From contig DASQFN010000106.1 in assembly GCA_035633115.1 (NCBI GenBank), forward strand, positions 124,001-188,000: a stretch of DNA of 64,000 bases. The letters are read 5' to 3'. Under the pieces are notes generated by a model that saw only the letters and a list, made by a program, of their open reading frames with translations, was not told the DNA's origin and did not search any database. Of the stretch, positions 34,943-43,423 are shown in pieces. The stretch is from Gemmatimonadaceae bacterium. Its GTDB lineage: Bacteria; Gemmatimonadota; Gemmatimonadetes; Gemmatimonadales; Gemmatimonadaceae. The position numbers and the translations under genes are program-made. Every line of letters starts with the position of its first letter. Position 1 is the first letter of the stretch.

Positions 34943-34963
34943 CGCCCCGCTTCGAGGGGGCGC
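34942..34963 (+). other. GC-rich intercistronic hairpin within the permease operon
   Basis: GCGCCCC (34942-34948) pairs perfectly with GGGGCGC (34957-34963) around an eight-base loop. It begins in the stop codon of permease B. No T run follows, so it is more likely an RNA processing or stability element than a terminator. The gap to the next permease is 50 bases, the longest inside the operon. Confidence 0.6.
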
Positions 34964-34992
34964 GAGCGCTCCCCCTCCCCTAAATTTGCGCT

Positions 34993-36234
34993 ATGCATTT
35001 CGCCGACGTCCTCGCCACTGCATTCGGTGAGATAAGAGCGAACAAGATCCGCTCGTTCTTCACACTTCTTGGAATCATCGTTTCGGTGACGTTTCTCGTC
35101 GCCGTGGTCGCGATTATCCAGGGAATGAATGCGTACGTGAGCGAGAATCTGGCGGGCGCGCTCATTGGTCAGAACACATTCCAGGTGCGTCGCTCGCCGA
35201 TTCAGCTTGGACTGTTCGACGATGAACAGTTCCGGAGGATTCAGAAGCGCCCGCGAATAACGGAGTCAGACGCCGAGGCGGTGATCGCCGCCATTCCGGA
35301 GGCTGTGGCCATAGGCATACAGTCGGGCTGGCCGACGCCCGTCGCCGACGTCCAGCACAGCAACAAGACCCTTGGCGACGTCGCGATCTTTGGCGTCACC
35401 GCCCCTTATCAGGTCATACAGGATTATTCGTTTGCCTCAGGGCGGCCGCTCACGGAGGTCGACGATCGCGAGCGACGCCCCGTGGCTGTCGTCGGACATG
35501 ACGTTGCCGACCGTCTGTTCGAGAACGTCGACCCCGTGGGTCGCGACATCAGGATAATGGGCAGTCACTTCACGATCGTCGGCGTGTTCGCCAAAAAGGG
35601 ACGCGTACTTGGCCAATCGTTCGACGGCTTCGTGCTGCTTCCGCTTAGCTCTTTCGAAGCGATCTACGGGCGCAGGCTGACGACAACGATCTCGGTTAAG
35701 ATGGCGACTGCCGTCGAGGTTGCGCCGGCCATGGCACTTGCCGACGGTGCAATGCGAGCGGCGCATAGGCTCCGCCCAGGCCAGGAAAGCGACTACTCGA
35801 TCGAGACGCTTGATGCCCTCGTCGAATTCTGGAAGAATCTGACCCGGGTGTTGTTTGCCGTGATTCCGGCTATCGTGGCGATCGGAATCGTCGTCGGTGG
35901 CATAGTCATCATGAACATCATGATGATGTCGGTGAGCGAGCGCACGCGGGAGATCGGCATTCGCAAAGCGATGGGCGCTACCAGTCGCGACATTCGACGC
36001 CAGTTCCTGGTGGAATCGATTGCGCTCGCTTTCATCGGCGGACTGACCGGCGTCATGGTCGGCTGGGCGATGGCGGCTCTGGTTGCTACGGTGTCGCCAC
36101 TGCCCGCGCGCATCACCGCCTGGTCTGTCGCCGTCGCGCTCTCGCTTGGCGCCGGAGTCGGAGTGCTGTTCGGTGTCTACCCGGCGACGCGCGCCGCGCG
36201 GCTGGATCCAATCGCCGCACTGAGAGCGGAGTAG
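34993..36234 (+). CDS. ABC transporter permease, MacB/FtsX type (copy A')
   Basis: 413 residues. N-terminal helix SFFTLLGIIVSVTFLVAVVA, MacB-like periplasmic core (about 40-260; SFASGRPLTEVDDRERRPVA) and FtsX helices around VSERTREIGIRKAMGATSRD. The start at ATG 34993 follows a short gap. Together with the next gene it repeats the copy A-copy B arrangement, implying that a pair was duplicated. It lacks any ATPase domain and depends on the ATPase encoded at 31608 or an unlinked one. Confidence 0.9.
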   Translation: MHFADVLATAFGEIRANKIRSFFTLLGIIVSVTFLVAVVAIIQGMNAYVSENLAGALIGQNTFQVRRSPIQLGLFDDEQFRRIQKRPRITESDAEAVIAAIPEAVAIGIQSGWPTPVADVQHSNKTLGDVAIFGVTAPYQVIQDYSFASGRPLTEVDDRERRPVAVVGHDVADRLFENVDPVGRDIRIMGSHFTIVGVFAKKGRVLGQSFDGFVLLPLSSFEAIYGRRLTTTISVKMATAVEVAPAMALADGAMRAAHRLRPGQESDYSIETLDALVEFWKNLTRVLFAVIPAIVAIGIVVGGIVIMNIMMMSVSERTREIGIRKAMGATSRDIRRQFLVESIALAFIGGLTGVMVGWAMAALVATVSPLPARITAWSVAVALSLGAGVGVLFGVYPATRAARLDPIAALRAE

Positions 36235-37476
36235 ATGGTCGGCGACCTCGTGCGCAACAACGTCGCCGTCGCGATCGACACGCTCCGGGCGAACAAGCTC
36301 CGCTCCAGTCTGACGATTCTCGGCGTCGTCATTGGTGTCTCGACCGTGATGATGATGGCGGCGATCGTTCAGGGGATCAAAGATCAGATTGTGCGCACGA
36401 TCGAGATTGCCGGGCCGACGACGTTTTACGTCATCAAGGTTTTCTCGAACACTCCGGTGAATCCCGACCGGCTCCCGAAGTGGATTCGCATACGGCCCAA
36501 CCTTGCCGAGCCGGAAGCGCGGCGCATCGCGTCGCTTCCGGAAATCCAGTACGCCGGCATGTGGGCACAAACACAGGCGCGCCTCGAGTATCGTGGAGTT
36601 CGCACTCAAAATCTGATAGTAAATGGTGCCGACGATCGGTTCCAGGAGATTCAAGGCGGCGAGCTGGCTGCCGGTCGCTGGTTCACGCAGGCTGAGATGG
36701 CGAGTGGCTCGGCGGTGATCGTCGTCGAGGAGAATGCCGCGCGCAAGGTTTTCGGCCGTGAGAACCCGCTCGACAAGCAGGTGCAAATCGGCGGGCGGCC
36801 TGCGCGCGTCATCGGCATCTACCTCAAGCCTGGGAACATCTTCGAGCCTCCGGGCCAGGCCATCGGCGCCGTGGTTCCATACAAGATGCTCGACCACCAG
36901 TTCAGGATAGACAAGACCAACGCGTTGTTCATCCCGGTCAAGCCGAAGAAGGGCGTCCCTACCGCCGAGGCTCAGGAGGCGGTCACCATTGCGATGCGAG
37001 AGATCCGTCAGCTGCGGCCGGCCGAGCGGAACAACTTCGACATGATCACGCAGGATCAGATTCTCGACACGTTCAACAAGATCACCGGGGTTTTCTTCCT
37101 GGTCATGATCGTACTCTCGAGCGTGGGATTGATGGTCGGGGGCATAGGCGTGATGGCGATCATGATGGTTTCGGTCACCAATCGCACGCGGGAGATAGGA
37201 GTGCGGAAGGCGCTCGGCGCAACGCAGCGGGCGATTCTGATGCAGTTCCTCGTGGAATCGGCGACGCTCACCGGGATCGGCGGTGCTCTCGGCATCATCG
37301 TCGGCCTGACACTCGGCAGACTCGTCACGATGCTCATGAACATCGACGCCGGGGTGCCGATTCTCCTGACGGTCATCGCAGTGACTGTATCGGTGGGAAT
37401 CGGGATTGTTTTTGGAATTCTGCCGGCGCGTCGCGCAGCGCGGCTCGATCCGATAGAAGCGCTGCGCTACGAATGA
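36235..37476 (+). CDS. ABC transporter permease, MacB/FtsX type (copy B')
   Basis: 413 residues, with ATG directly after the TAG of copy A'. N-terminal helix SSLTILGVVIGVSTVMMMAA; periplasmic core with EIQGGELAAGRWFTQAEMAS and FGRENPLDKQVQIGGRPARV; C-terminal helices around VTNRTREIGVRKALGATQRA and MQFLVESATLTGIGGALGII. Closest to copy B. It is the last transporter gene; bshB1 starts 40 bases downstream with no terminator seen between them, so readthrough is possible. Confidence 0.9.
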   Translation: MVGDLVRNNVAVAIDTLRANKLRSSLTILGVVIGVSTVMMMAAIVQGIKDQIVRTIEIAGPTTFYVIKVFSNTPVNPDRLPKWIRIRPNLAEPEARRIASLPEIQYAGMWAQTQARLEYRGVRTQNLIVNGADDRFQEIQGGELAAGRWFTQAEMASGSAVIVVEENAARKVFGRENPLDKQVQIGGRPARVIGIYLKPGNIFEPPGQAIGAVVPYKMLDHQFRIDKTNALFIPVKPKKGVPTAEAQEAVTIAMREIRQLRPAERNNFDMITQDQILDTFNKITGVFFLVMIVLSSVGLMVGGIGVMAIMMVSVTNRTREIGVRKALGATQRAILMQFLVESATLTGIGGALGIIVGLTLGRLVTMLMNIDAGVPILLTVIAVTVSVGIGIVFGILPARRAARLDPIEALRYE

Positions 37477-37516
37477 GCGGTCGGTCCCCAGGGTTCGCTC
37501 CGTCTATATTCTTCGA

Positions 37517-38236
37517 ATGACAACGGTTGATATTCTCGCCATCGCTGCCCACCGCGACGACGTCGAGCTGAGCTGCGGCGGTACGCTCATTCGTGCTGCC
37601 GACCTCGGCCGCCGGACGGCCGTGATCGATCTGACAGCGGGCGAGCTCGGGACGAGAGGCTCAGCCGATCTGAGAGCCGAAGAAGCCTCACGCGCTGCCG
37701 GCATACTCGGGCTCTCCGCTCGCGAGAATCTCGGACTGCCCGATGCCGGCGTGACCAACACACCCGAAACGCGGACACTCCTCGCGGTGGCAATTCGCCG
37801 GTTCGCTCCAACCATCGTGATAGCGCCTGCATTGTCCGGCCGTCATCCGGATCACCCGGTTACCGCGCAGCTAGTGCGCGACGCCTGCTTCATCGCCGGG
37901 CTGAAGAAAATTGCTCCCGAGACGCCCCCTCACCGGCCGAACAAGATCATCCACTGCCTGGCCTATCGCGAGGACGGAACGAAGCCGACGTTCGTCGTCG
38001 ATATCACCGACGCCTTCGAGCGGAAGCTCGAAGCGATTCGATGCTACGCGTCGCAATTCGATGAAGCGATCCAGGGCGGCGAGGTCTACCCCAACGGAGA
38101 GCCGATGTACGACATCGTCCGCCACCAGGCGGCGCACTATGGCTCCCTGATCCGCTGCCGCTACGGCGAGCCGTTCTTCACTACCGAGACGATGCGGGTC
38201 GACGACATCGCCGCGCTCGAGGTCGCGACATTCTGA
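37517..38236 (+). CDS. bshB1: BshB1-like N-acetylglucosaminyl-malate deacetylase (bacillithiol pathway)
   Basis: A 239-residue LmbE/PIG-L family protein. Zn-binding motif AHRDDVELSCGGT stands near the N-terminus; the usual AHPDD proline is an arginine. Further family marks are DLTAGELGTRGSADLRAEE, LPDAGVTN, the histidine motif GRHPDHPVT, and YASQFDEAIQGGEVYPNGEP, the last being typical of BshB1. The enzyme deacetylates GlcNAc-malate on the way to bacillithiol. No bshA or bshC is in the window. The stop overlaps the apparent CTG start of the tryptophan dioxygenase gene. Confidence 0.85.
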   Translation: MTTVDILAIAAHRDDVELSCGGTLIRAADLGRRTAVIDLTAGELGTRGSADLRAEEASRAAGILGLSARENLGLPDAGVTNTPETRTLLAVAIRRFAPTIVIAPALSGRHPDHPVTAQLVRDACFIAGLKKIAPETPPHRPNKIIHCLAYREDGTKPTFVVDITDAFERKLEAIRCYASQFDEAIQGGEVYPNGEPMYDIVRHQAAHYGSLIRCRYGEPFFTTETMRVDDIAALEVATF

Positions 38237-38991
38237 GCGATCCGCAAAAAGGGCCAGACGACGAGCTGACCTACGGATCGTACCTCTCTCTCGACGAGCT
38301 GCTGTCGCTGCAGCGCGTTCGCTCGGCTCCGGAGCACCCCGACGAGCTCCTGTTCATCGTCGTCCATCAGGCGAGCGAGCTGTGGTTCAAGCTCATACTG
38401 CACGAGCTGCGCGGCCTCGTTGCACGGCTGCAGGAGAGCGACACACTGGGCGCCGTTGCGGCGGTCAAGCGTCTGAACGCTCTTGTTCGAATCGTCACCG
38501 CGCAGCTGAGCGCGCTCGAAACCCTGCCGCCACAGCGCTTCGCGCAATTCCGCGGGTACCTCGGCACATCGAGCGGATCACAGTCACAGCAATTCCGCGC
38601 GATAGAGGCGATGTCGGGGCTTCGGGACCCGCACTTCATTCAGGTTCTCTCCGAGCATGGGGAGATTCCCGCGCTGATTCAGGACGCACTCGACGGTCCG
38701 TCGCTGCAGGAGCTGTTCAACAATCTGCTGGCAACGCATGGCGTCACTCTCGAGGAGATCTACCGCGACGAGCACCAGCGTCCGCTGCAGATGCTGGCCG
38801 AGGGGTTGCTGGAATACGAGCAGGGATTCGCGATGTGGCGATTCCTGCACGTGCAGCTTGTGGAGCGGATCATCGGACCGGCAACGGGCGGGACGGGCGG
38901 GACCCTCGGGTCGAAATACCTTCAGAAGACGGTATCCCAGCGGTTCTTTCCCGATCTCTGGGCTGTGCGCAGCAAATTCTTTGGGGCGTAA
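38233..38991 (+). CDS. kynA: Tryptophan 2,3-dioxygenase with apparent CTG start
   Basis: A 252-residue haem enzyme that opens the indole ring of tryptophan to N-formylkynurenine. Family segments are TYGSYLSLDELLSLQ, LFIVVHQASELWFKLILHEL (with the distal histidine), FRGYLGTSSGSQSQQFR, the haem-ligand region MWRFLHVQLVERIIG and TGGTGGTLGSKYLQ. No ATG, GTG or TTG lies in frame upstream of this homology. CTG at 38233-38235 overlaps the bshB1 TGA as CTGA, has GAGG about ten bases upstream and gives the natural N-terminus (M)SDPQKGPDDELTYGSY. Other kynurenine-pathway genes are not nearby. Confidence 0.9.
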   Translation: MSDPQKGPDDELTYGSYLSLDELLSLQRVRSAPEHPDELLFIVVHQASELWFKLILHELRGLVARLQESDTLGAVAAVKRLNALVRIVTAQLSALETLPPQRFAQFRGYLGTSSGSQSQQFRAIEAMSGLRDPHFIQVLSEHGEIPALIQDALDGPSLQELFNNLLATHGVTLEEIYRDEHQRPLQMLAEGLLEYEQGFAMWRFLHVQLVERIIGPATGGTGGTLGSKYLQKTVSQRFFPDLWAVRSKFFGA

Positions 38992-39002
38992 AGGAAAACG
39001 AA

Positions 39003-39132
39003 CAAGGTATCAGGCGACAGGTTCTAAGGCCCCGGGTACCAGGAACGACCCAATGACCTCGAATGGCGATCAAATGAGTCATTGGGTAGTTGCTGACGCC
39101 CGGCACGTAACAACCTGACGCCTCATACCTTG
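39003..39132. repeat. 130-bp imperfect palindromic intergenic repeat
   Basis: The outer arms 39003-39023 and 39112-39132 match as inverted repeats at 19 of 21 positions (core AAGGTATCAGGCGACAGGTT). An inner pair, centred on ACCCAATGAC (39049-39058) and GTCATTGGGT (39077-39086), extends the pairing. The whole unit can fold as one long hairpin. It fills the gap between kynA and the cysteine desulfurase gene. It resembles a MITE or REP-type element; it has no coding capacity. Confidence 0.85.
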
Positions 39133-39182
39133 CCTTTCGCAGTTTGGTTTTGCCGGTAGTTCGACGCCACCTTACCTTGTAA

Positions 39183-40355
39183 ATGATGCCTCCCGAGCCC
39201 ATCTATCTCGACCACGCGGCGACAACCCCGGTTCGCGACGAGGTTTTCGAGGCCATGCGCCCGTTCTTCGGGACGCGCTTCGGAAACCCCTCCAGCACCC
39301 ACCGCTGGGGACGCGAGGCGCGCGCTGCGCTCGACGAAGCACGCGAGCGAGTAGCCCGCTGTCTCGGCGCACGCAGTGATGAGCTCTGCTTCACGTCGGG
39401 CGGAACCGAGGGCGACAACCTCGCTATTCTCGGCGCCTGGAGGGCGATGCGCGAGAAGGGGCGCAGCGCTGTGGTCTCCACTCCCATCGAGCACAAGGCC
39501 GTGCTCGGCGCGATTCATCAGGCGGCGCGCGAGGGAGCCGAAGAGCGCCTGCTGGAGGTGGACTGCGACGGCTGCGTTTCGATCGAATCCTTCGACGCAC
39601 TGGTGGACGATGCAGTCGCTGTCTGCTCGGTAATCTGGGTCAACAACGAGATCGGCACGGTGCAGCCTATTCCGACTCTCGCTGAAAGGTCCCGCGAGCG
39701 CGGCGTCGTGATGCACACGGATGCGGTTCAGGCATTCGGCAAGATTCCCATCGATGCCGGCACTCAGCAGTTCGATATGCTGTCGATCTCTGGCCACAAG
39801 ATCGGCGCGCCAAAGGGCATCGGCGCGCTCTTCATCAGGCGCGGGACGCCGCTCCAGCCGCTGATGCACGGCGGAACGCAGGACCGCGGCAGAAGGCCCG
39901 GTACCGAAAACGTTGCCAGCGCCATCGGCCTCGCGCGCGCCGCGGAGCTCGCGGTCGAGGAGAGAGAGGCGGAATGCCGGCGCCTGGAGATGTTGCGGGA
40001 CAGGCTCGAGACAGCAATTGTCGAGCGGATGCCGGACACGGTGGTGCATGGTCGTAACGCGCCGCGCGCCCCCCATGTTCTCAACATTTCCGTACCCGGC
40101 ACCGACAGCGAGTCTCTCCTGATGGCGCTCGACCTCAAAGGCATCGCTGCATCGGGCGGGTCGGCTTGCTCGAGCGGAAGCATCAGTCCGTCGCACGTGC
40201 TGGTTGCAATGGGAGTTTCTCCCGAGCTCGCGAGCGCGGCCGTGCGGATGAGCCTTGGCGCTCTCACGACGGACGAATGCATTACCCGCGTGGCGGAAGT
40301 CTTCCCCGCTCTCGTTCAGAAGGCGCGGCAGCTCAGCGCCGCGGGCGACCGGTGA
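39183..40355 (+). CDS. Cysteine desulfurase (IscS/NifS family)
   Basis: A 390-residue PLP enzyme. N-terminus YLDHAATTPVRDEV; aldimine-forming lysine in SISGHKIGAPKGIGALF; sulfur-carrying cysteine in GGSACSSGSISPSHVL (about residue 326), with a class I-type loop. It takes sulfur from cysteine to form a persulfide. The stop overlaps the GTG of mnmA as GTGA, so this copy probably serves tRNA 2-thiouridine synthesis, as YrvO does for MnmA in Bacillus; a wider role in Fe-S assembly is possible. Two ATG codons in a row (39183, 39186) can start it. Confidence 0.93.
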   Translation: MMPPEPIYLDHAATTPVRDEVFEAMRPFFGTRFGNPSSTHRWGREARAALDEARERVARCLGARSDELCFTSGGTEGDNLAILGAWRAMREKGRSAVVSTPIEHKAVLGAIHQAAREGAEERLLEVDCDGCVSIESFDALVDDAVAVCSVIWVNNEIGTVQPIPTLAERSRERGVVMHTDAVQAFGKIPIDAGTQQFDMLSISGHKIGAPKGIGALFIRRGTPLQPLMHGGTQDRGRRPGTENVASAIGLARAAELAVEEREAECRRLEMLRDRLETAIVERMPDTVVHGRNAPRAPHVLNISVPGTDSESLLMALDLKGIAASGGSACSSGSISPSHVLVAMGVSPELASAAVRMSLGALTTDECITRVAEVFPALVQKARQLSAAGDR

Positions 40356-41470
40356 AGGAGCGCGTGCTAGTTGCAATGTCGGGGGGTGTGGATTCGTCGG
40401 TCGCCGCCGCATTGCTCGTACGTTCAGGCTACGACGTGGTCGGCGCGACGATGAAGCTGTTCTGCGAGGGCGACGAAGTACCCGATCGGCCGTGCTGCTC
40501 GCTCGATTCCGTAAATGACGCGCGGCGCGTCTGTGAGCATCTAGGAATTCCGCATTACGTCCTGAATCTCGAAACTAAGTTCAACCACGACGTCGTTGAG
40601 AACTTTGCGCAGGAATACGCACGCGGGCGCACTCCTATACCGTGCGTGCGCTGCAACACCTTCACGAAATTCCGCGATCTGCTCCGCAAGGCCGACGCAA
40701 TCGACGCGCGGTGGCTCGCAACCGGCCATTACGCTCGCGTCCATGACGGCGTGCTCTACCGCGGCCGGGACGACAACAAGGACCAGACTTATTTTCTGTG
40801 GGGAATCGCCCGCGCCGTTCTTTCGCGAATGCTGCTTCCGGTCGGTGACTCGACCAAGTCGGAGATTCGCGCAGCGGCGCACATGCTCGGCTTGGCTGTC
40901 GTTGCTGAGAAGCCTGAAAGTCAGGAAATCTGCTTCGTTCCCGACGGTGATTACACGCGAATCCTCGAGCGGCAGCTCGGCGTCGCCGCGCCGGCGCTGA
41001 GTCCCGGGCCGATCATGACGTCCGACGGCGCCGTCGTCGGAACGCACGAGGGTTATGCGCGCTACACCATTGGCCAGAGGCGCGGGCTTCCGGGAGGAAA
41101 CGCGCGCCCGATGTACGTCGTTGCCATCAGGCCCGATGCGAGAGCGGTAGTAATCGGACCGCGTGAGGAGCTGCTGGGTCGAGGCGTCGTCGCGCGTGAG
41201 GTGAACTGGCTCGTGGACCAGCCTGAAGTCGGCGCGGGCGTGAGCGTCAGAATAAGGCATCGTGCGGCGCTCGCTCGCGGGGAGATCGTGAGGGTCGACG
41301 CGGACGAGATAGAGATCGCCCTCGACGAGCCGGTGCTGGCAATCGCCCCCGGACAGTCGCTCGTGCTGTATGACGGCGAGCGTGTACTCGGCGGTGGCTT
41401 CATCGAATCGGCATCGTCTCGCGGCGTAACGCGGGCGCAGCGCACATCGCTCCCGGTTCTCGCGGCGTAG
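40352..41470 (+). CDS. mnmA: tRNA-specific 2-thiouridylase MnmA
   Basis: A 372-residue protein starting at GTG 40352 inside the GTGA overlap; the frame is open further upstream, but that is inside the desulfurase gene. The PP-loop is VAMSGGVDSSVAAALL. The catalytic cysteines lie in TPIPCVRCNTFTKF and ESQEICFVPDGDY. GTHEGYARYTIGQRRGLPGG marks the central domain, and a C-terminal beta-barrel follows (about 290-360). It thiolates U34 of tRNA-Lys, -Glu and -Gln with sulfur from the coupled desulfurase. It ends convergently with the M23 peptidase gene across a palindrome. Confidence 0.95.
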   Translation: MKERVLVAMSGGVDSSVAAALLVRSGYDVVGATMKLFCEGDEVPDRPCCSLDSVNDARRVCEHLGIPHYVLNLETKFNHDVVENFAQEYARGRTPIPCVRCNTFTKFRDLLRKADAIDARWLATGHYARVHDGVLYRGRDDNKDQTYFLWGIARAVLSRMLLPVGDSTKSEIRAAAHMLGLAVVAEKPESQEICFVPDGDYTRILERQLGVAAPALSPGPIMTSDGAVVGTHEGYARYTIGQRRGLPGGNARPMYVVAIRPDARAVVIGPREELLGRGVVAREVNWLVDQPEVGAGVSVRIRHRAALARGEIVRVDADEIEIALDEPVLAIAPGQSLVLYDGERVLGGGFIESASSRGVTRAQRTSLPVLAA

Positions 41471-41481
41471 CCATTCCACGT

Positions 41482-41507
41482 ACCGGTAACCGTTACCGGT
41501 TACCGGT
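41482..41507. repeat. Perfect 11-bp inverted repeat between convergent genes
   Basis: ACCGGTAACCG (41482-41492) and CGGTTACCGGT (41497-41507) pair perfectly around TTAC. It fills the 40-base gap between the mnmA and M23 stops. It could act as a bidirectional terminator, but no T run follows on either strand. Confidence 0.7.
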
Positions 41508-41510
41508 GTG

Positions 41511-42278
41511 CTATTTCCCCCGCCAGACGAGAAACGGATTCAGCGGCGTGCCCTTCCACCATTCCTTCGGGTTGTCCGACCGCGCGATCGCAAAATGAAG
41601 ATGCGGCGCACCGGGTGACGCGTTCCCCGACGAGCCGACGTAACCGATAATCTCACCCTTCCTCACGGTCATACCTTCCGCAAGGCCGGGCCGGTACCGG
41701 TCGAGATGCGCGTAAAGCATGATGAATCGCTGTGTCAGATCGGCGACGTAGATCGTCAGTCCGCCCGCCGCGCTGTTGTGCAGCTTGAGTACCGTCCCCG
41801 CGTCTGCCGAAACCGCGGCCGTGCCGCGGGGCGCCATAATGTCGATTGCCTCGTGACGCCGCGTGCCCCCGCGGCGATCGTCGAAGCTGTCGATAAGCTT
41901 GTCCGCTTTCGTGCCCACAACCGGAATCACTAGGGAATGCGCGCGAAGGTCGACGAGATCCGAGGGAGTCACAATCGGGTAGGACGACCCTGCTGGAGCT
42001 ATACCTCTGGTTGGAGGCGCGATCGGAGAAGACGTATCCGACGGAAAAGGAATAGTGAGGTCTGATGGACTCGCCGGCGCCGGCCCGGGCGGCGTGAACG
42101 TCACTGTATCTCTGCCGGTGGAAAGCGAAACCTTTGTGGTGTCGATTACCGTCGCCGTGTCGCCTTGCCGCGTCAGCGTGATGCGGCCGGTTCCCCTATC
42201 CGGCTTTGTCGTGTAGATGAGCCCCAGCAGAACGGAACCGACAAACGTCGCTACGATGCCGCGATTGTATTCGTTAAT
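41511..42278 (-). CDS. Membrane-anchored M23-family metallopeptidase
   Basis: The LytM/M23 domain (C-terminal 130 residues) shows [49 protein letters not shown] and PHLHFAI, covering the Zn ligands. An obvious start codon is missing. Translation continues in frame above the first GTG (42104) through a proline-rich linker and a helix [16 protein letters not shown], up to ATT at 42278, which overlaps the dnaJ stop; a stop codon lies just beyond. I therefore infer a 255-residue protein with an ATT start; it could instead begin at an internal non-standard codon. It probably cleaves peptidoglycan cross-bridges or acts as a divisome-type activator. Confidence 0.8.
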   Translation of the reverse strand: MNEYNRGIVATFVGSVLLGLIYTTKPDRGTGRITLTRQGDTATVIDTTKVSLSTGRDTVTFTPPGPAPASPSDLTIPFPSDTSSPIAPPTRGIAPAGSSYPIVTPSDLVDLRAHSLVIPVVGTKADKLIDSFDDRRGGTRRHEAIDIMAPRGTAAVSADAGTVLKLHNSAAGGLTIYVADLTQRFIMLYAHLDRYRPGLAEGMTVRKGEIIGYVGSSGNASPGAPHLHFAIARSDNPKEWWKGTPLNPFLVWRGK

Positions 42279-43410
42279 ACTTCATCCCACCCGCTTCCGC
42301 GAACTCGCGCATCATGCGCTGCTGCTCGTCGGAAAGCTTGTCCGGCGTTTCGATCTTCACCTCGACGATGAGATCACCGCGCTCGTCGCCTTTCTGTATT
42401 CCCTGACCTTTGACGCGAAACCGTTTTCCTGAGGGAGTCCCTGCGGGGATGCGGATCAGGACCTTCTTCCCGTCAAGCGTCTTCACGCTGATCTTCGAGC
42501 CGAGCGTTGCCTGCGCGATGTTTATCGGAAGCGTCGCGATGATGTCCAATCCTTCGCGCTTGTAGAACCTGTCAGGCGTAACCGTGAACGTGATGAGGAG
42601 GTCGCCCGGCGGGCCGTTCGCTGATCCTTTGCCCCCCTGACCCTTGAGCCTGATCTTCGACCCCGTGTCGACGCCTGCCGGCACGGTGATGAGAACCTTT
42701 TTCCGCGCACGCACCTCGCCGTTGCCGTTGCAGGTCGCACAAACCTGTGATGGAACCTGCCCCCGGCCGAGGCAGACCGGGCAGGGACGGTTGACCGCGA
42801 AGCCGCCCTGACCGAAAGAGACTACGCCGCGTCCGGAGCATTCCGGGCAAACCTTCATCGTCGCACCAGGAGCGCCACCGGAGCCGTGACACGTCGGACA
42901 TTCCTCGTTCACCTCGAGGTCAACCGGCACCTTCCCGCCTTTTGCGGCGATGCGAAACGGTATGTCGAGGTTCGCTTCGATGTTCTGTCCCCTCTGCGGA
43001 CCGGAAGGGCGGCCGCCTCCGCGCGCACCGCCGCCGAAGATCGAACCAAAGAGGTCGCCGAGGCCGCCGAGTCCGCCGATGTCGAAATCCTGGAAGTTGA
43101 TGTTCGGATTCGCGCCAGCGCTCTGGCCGGCCCGCGATGAAGATCTCCCTGCGCCGGCGCCACCGAATCCACCGAAACCCCCGAACGCACCGAGACGGCG
43201 CATTTCATCGTACTGCTTCCGCTTCTCGGCATCGCCAAGGACGGTGTTCGCTTCGGAGATTTCCTTGAACCGTTCAGAGGCCTTGGCGTCGTTCGCGTTG
43301 GCGTCGGGATGGTATTTCTTCGCCAGCTTGCGATACGCCTTTTTTATCTCGTCCTGGGTGGCGGTGGAGGGTACTCCCAGAACGGCGTAAAAGTCCTTGG
43401 TCTGCGCCAT
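42274..43410 (-). CDS. dnaJ: Chaperone protein DnaJ
   Basis: A 378-residue type I Hsp40. The J-domain (1-70) has [20 protein letters not shown] and the HPD triad in [12 protein letters not shown] Gly/Phe-rich region follows ([15 protein letters not shown]). Four zinc repeats are present: [24 protein letters not shown] and CATCNGNG. The C-terminal substrate domains carry [18 protein letters not shown] and [15 protein letters not shown]. It stimulates DnaK, which is not in the window. grpE is 13 bases upstream, and an M23 peptidase overlaps its stop. Confidence 0.96.
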   Translation of the reverse strand: MAQTKDFYAVLGVPSTATQDEIKKAYRKLAKKYHPDANANDAKASERFKEISEANTVLGDAEKRKQYDEMRRLGAFGGFGGFGGAGAGRSSSRAGQSAGANPNINFQDFDIGGLGGLGDLFGSIFGGGARGGGRPSGPQRGQNIEANLDIPFRIAAKGGKVPVDLEVNEECPTCHGSGGAPGATMKVCPECSGRGVVSFGQGGFAVNRPCPVCLGRGQVPSQVCATCNGNGEVRARKKVLITVPAGVDTGSKIRLKGQGGKGSANGPPGDLLITFTVTPDRFYKREGLDIIATLPINIAQATLGSKISVKTLDGKKVLIRIPAGTPSGKRFRVKGQGIQKGDERGDLIVEVKIETPDKLSDEQQRMMREFAEAGGMKY

Positions 43411-43423
43411 GAACTCTTGCTAG

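Noticed and set aside
34942-34963. Hairpin considered as a terminator splitting the permease operon
   Set aside because: No T run follows, and the downstream permeases belong to the same system.
35437-36897. 486-codon minus-strand frame across permeases A' and B'
   Set aside because: It covers the junction of two well-supported genes and translates to a His/Arg/Asp-rich sequence without any domain.
39123-40412. 429-codon minus-strand frame opposite the cysteine desulfurase
   Set aside because: Low-complexity shadow; the plus strand holds complete PLP and cysteine motifs.
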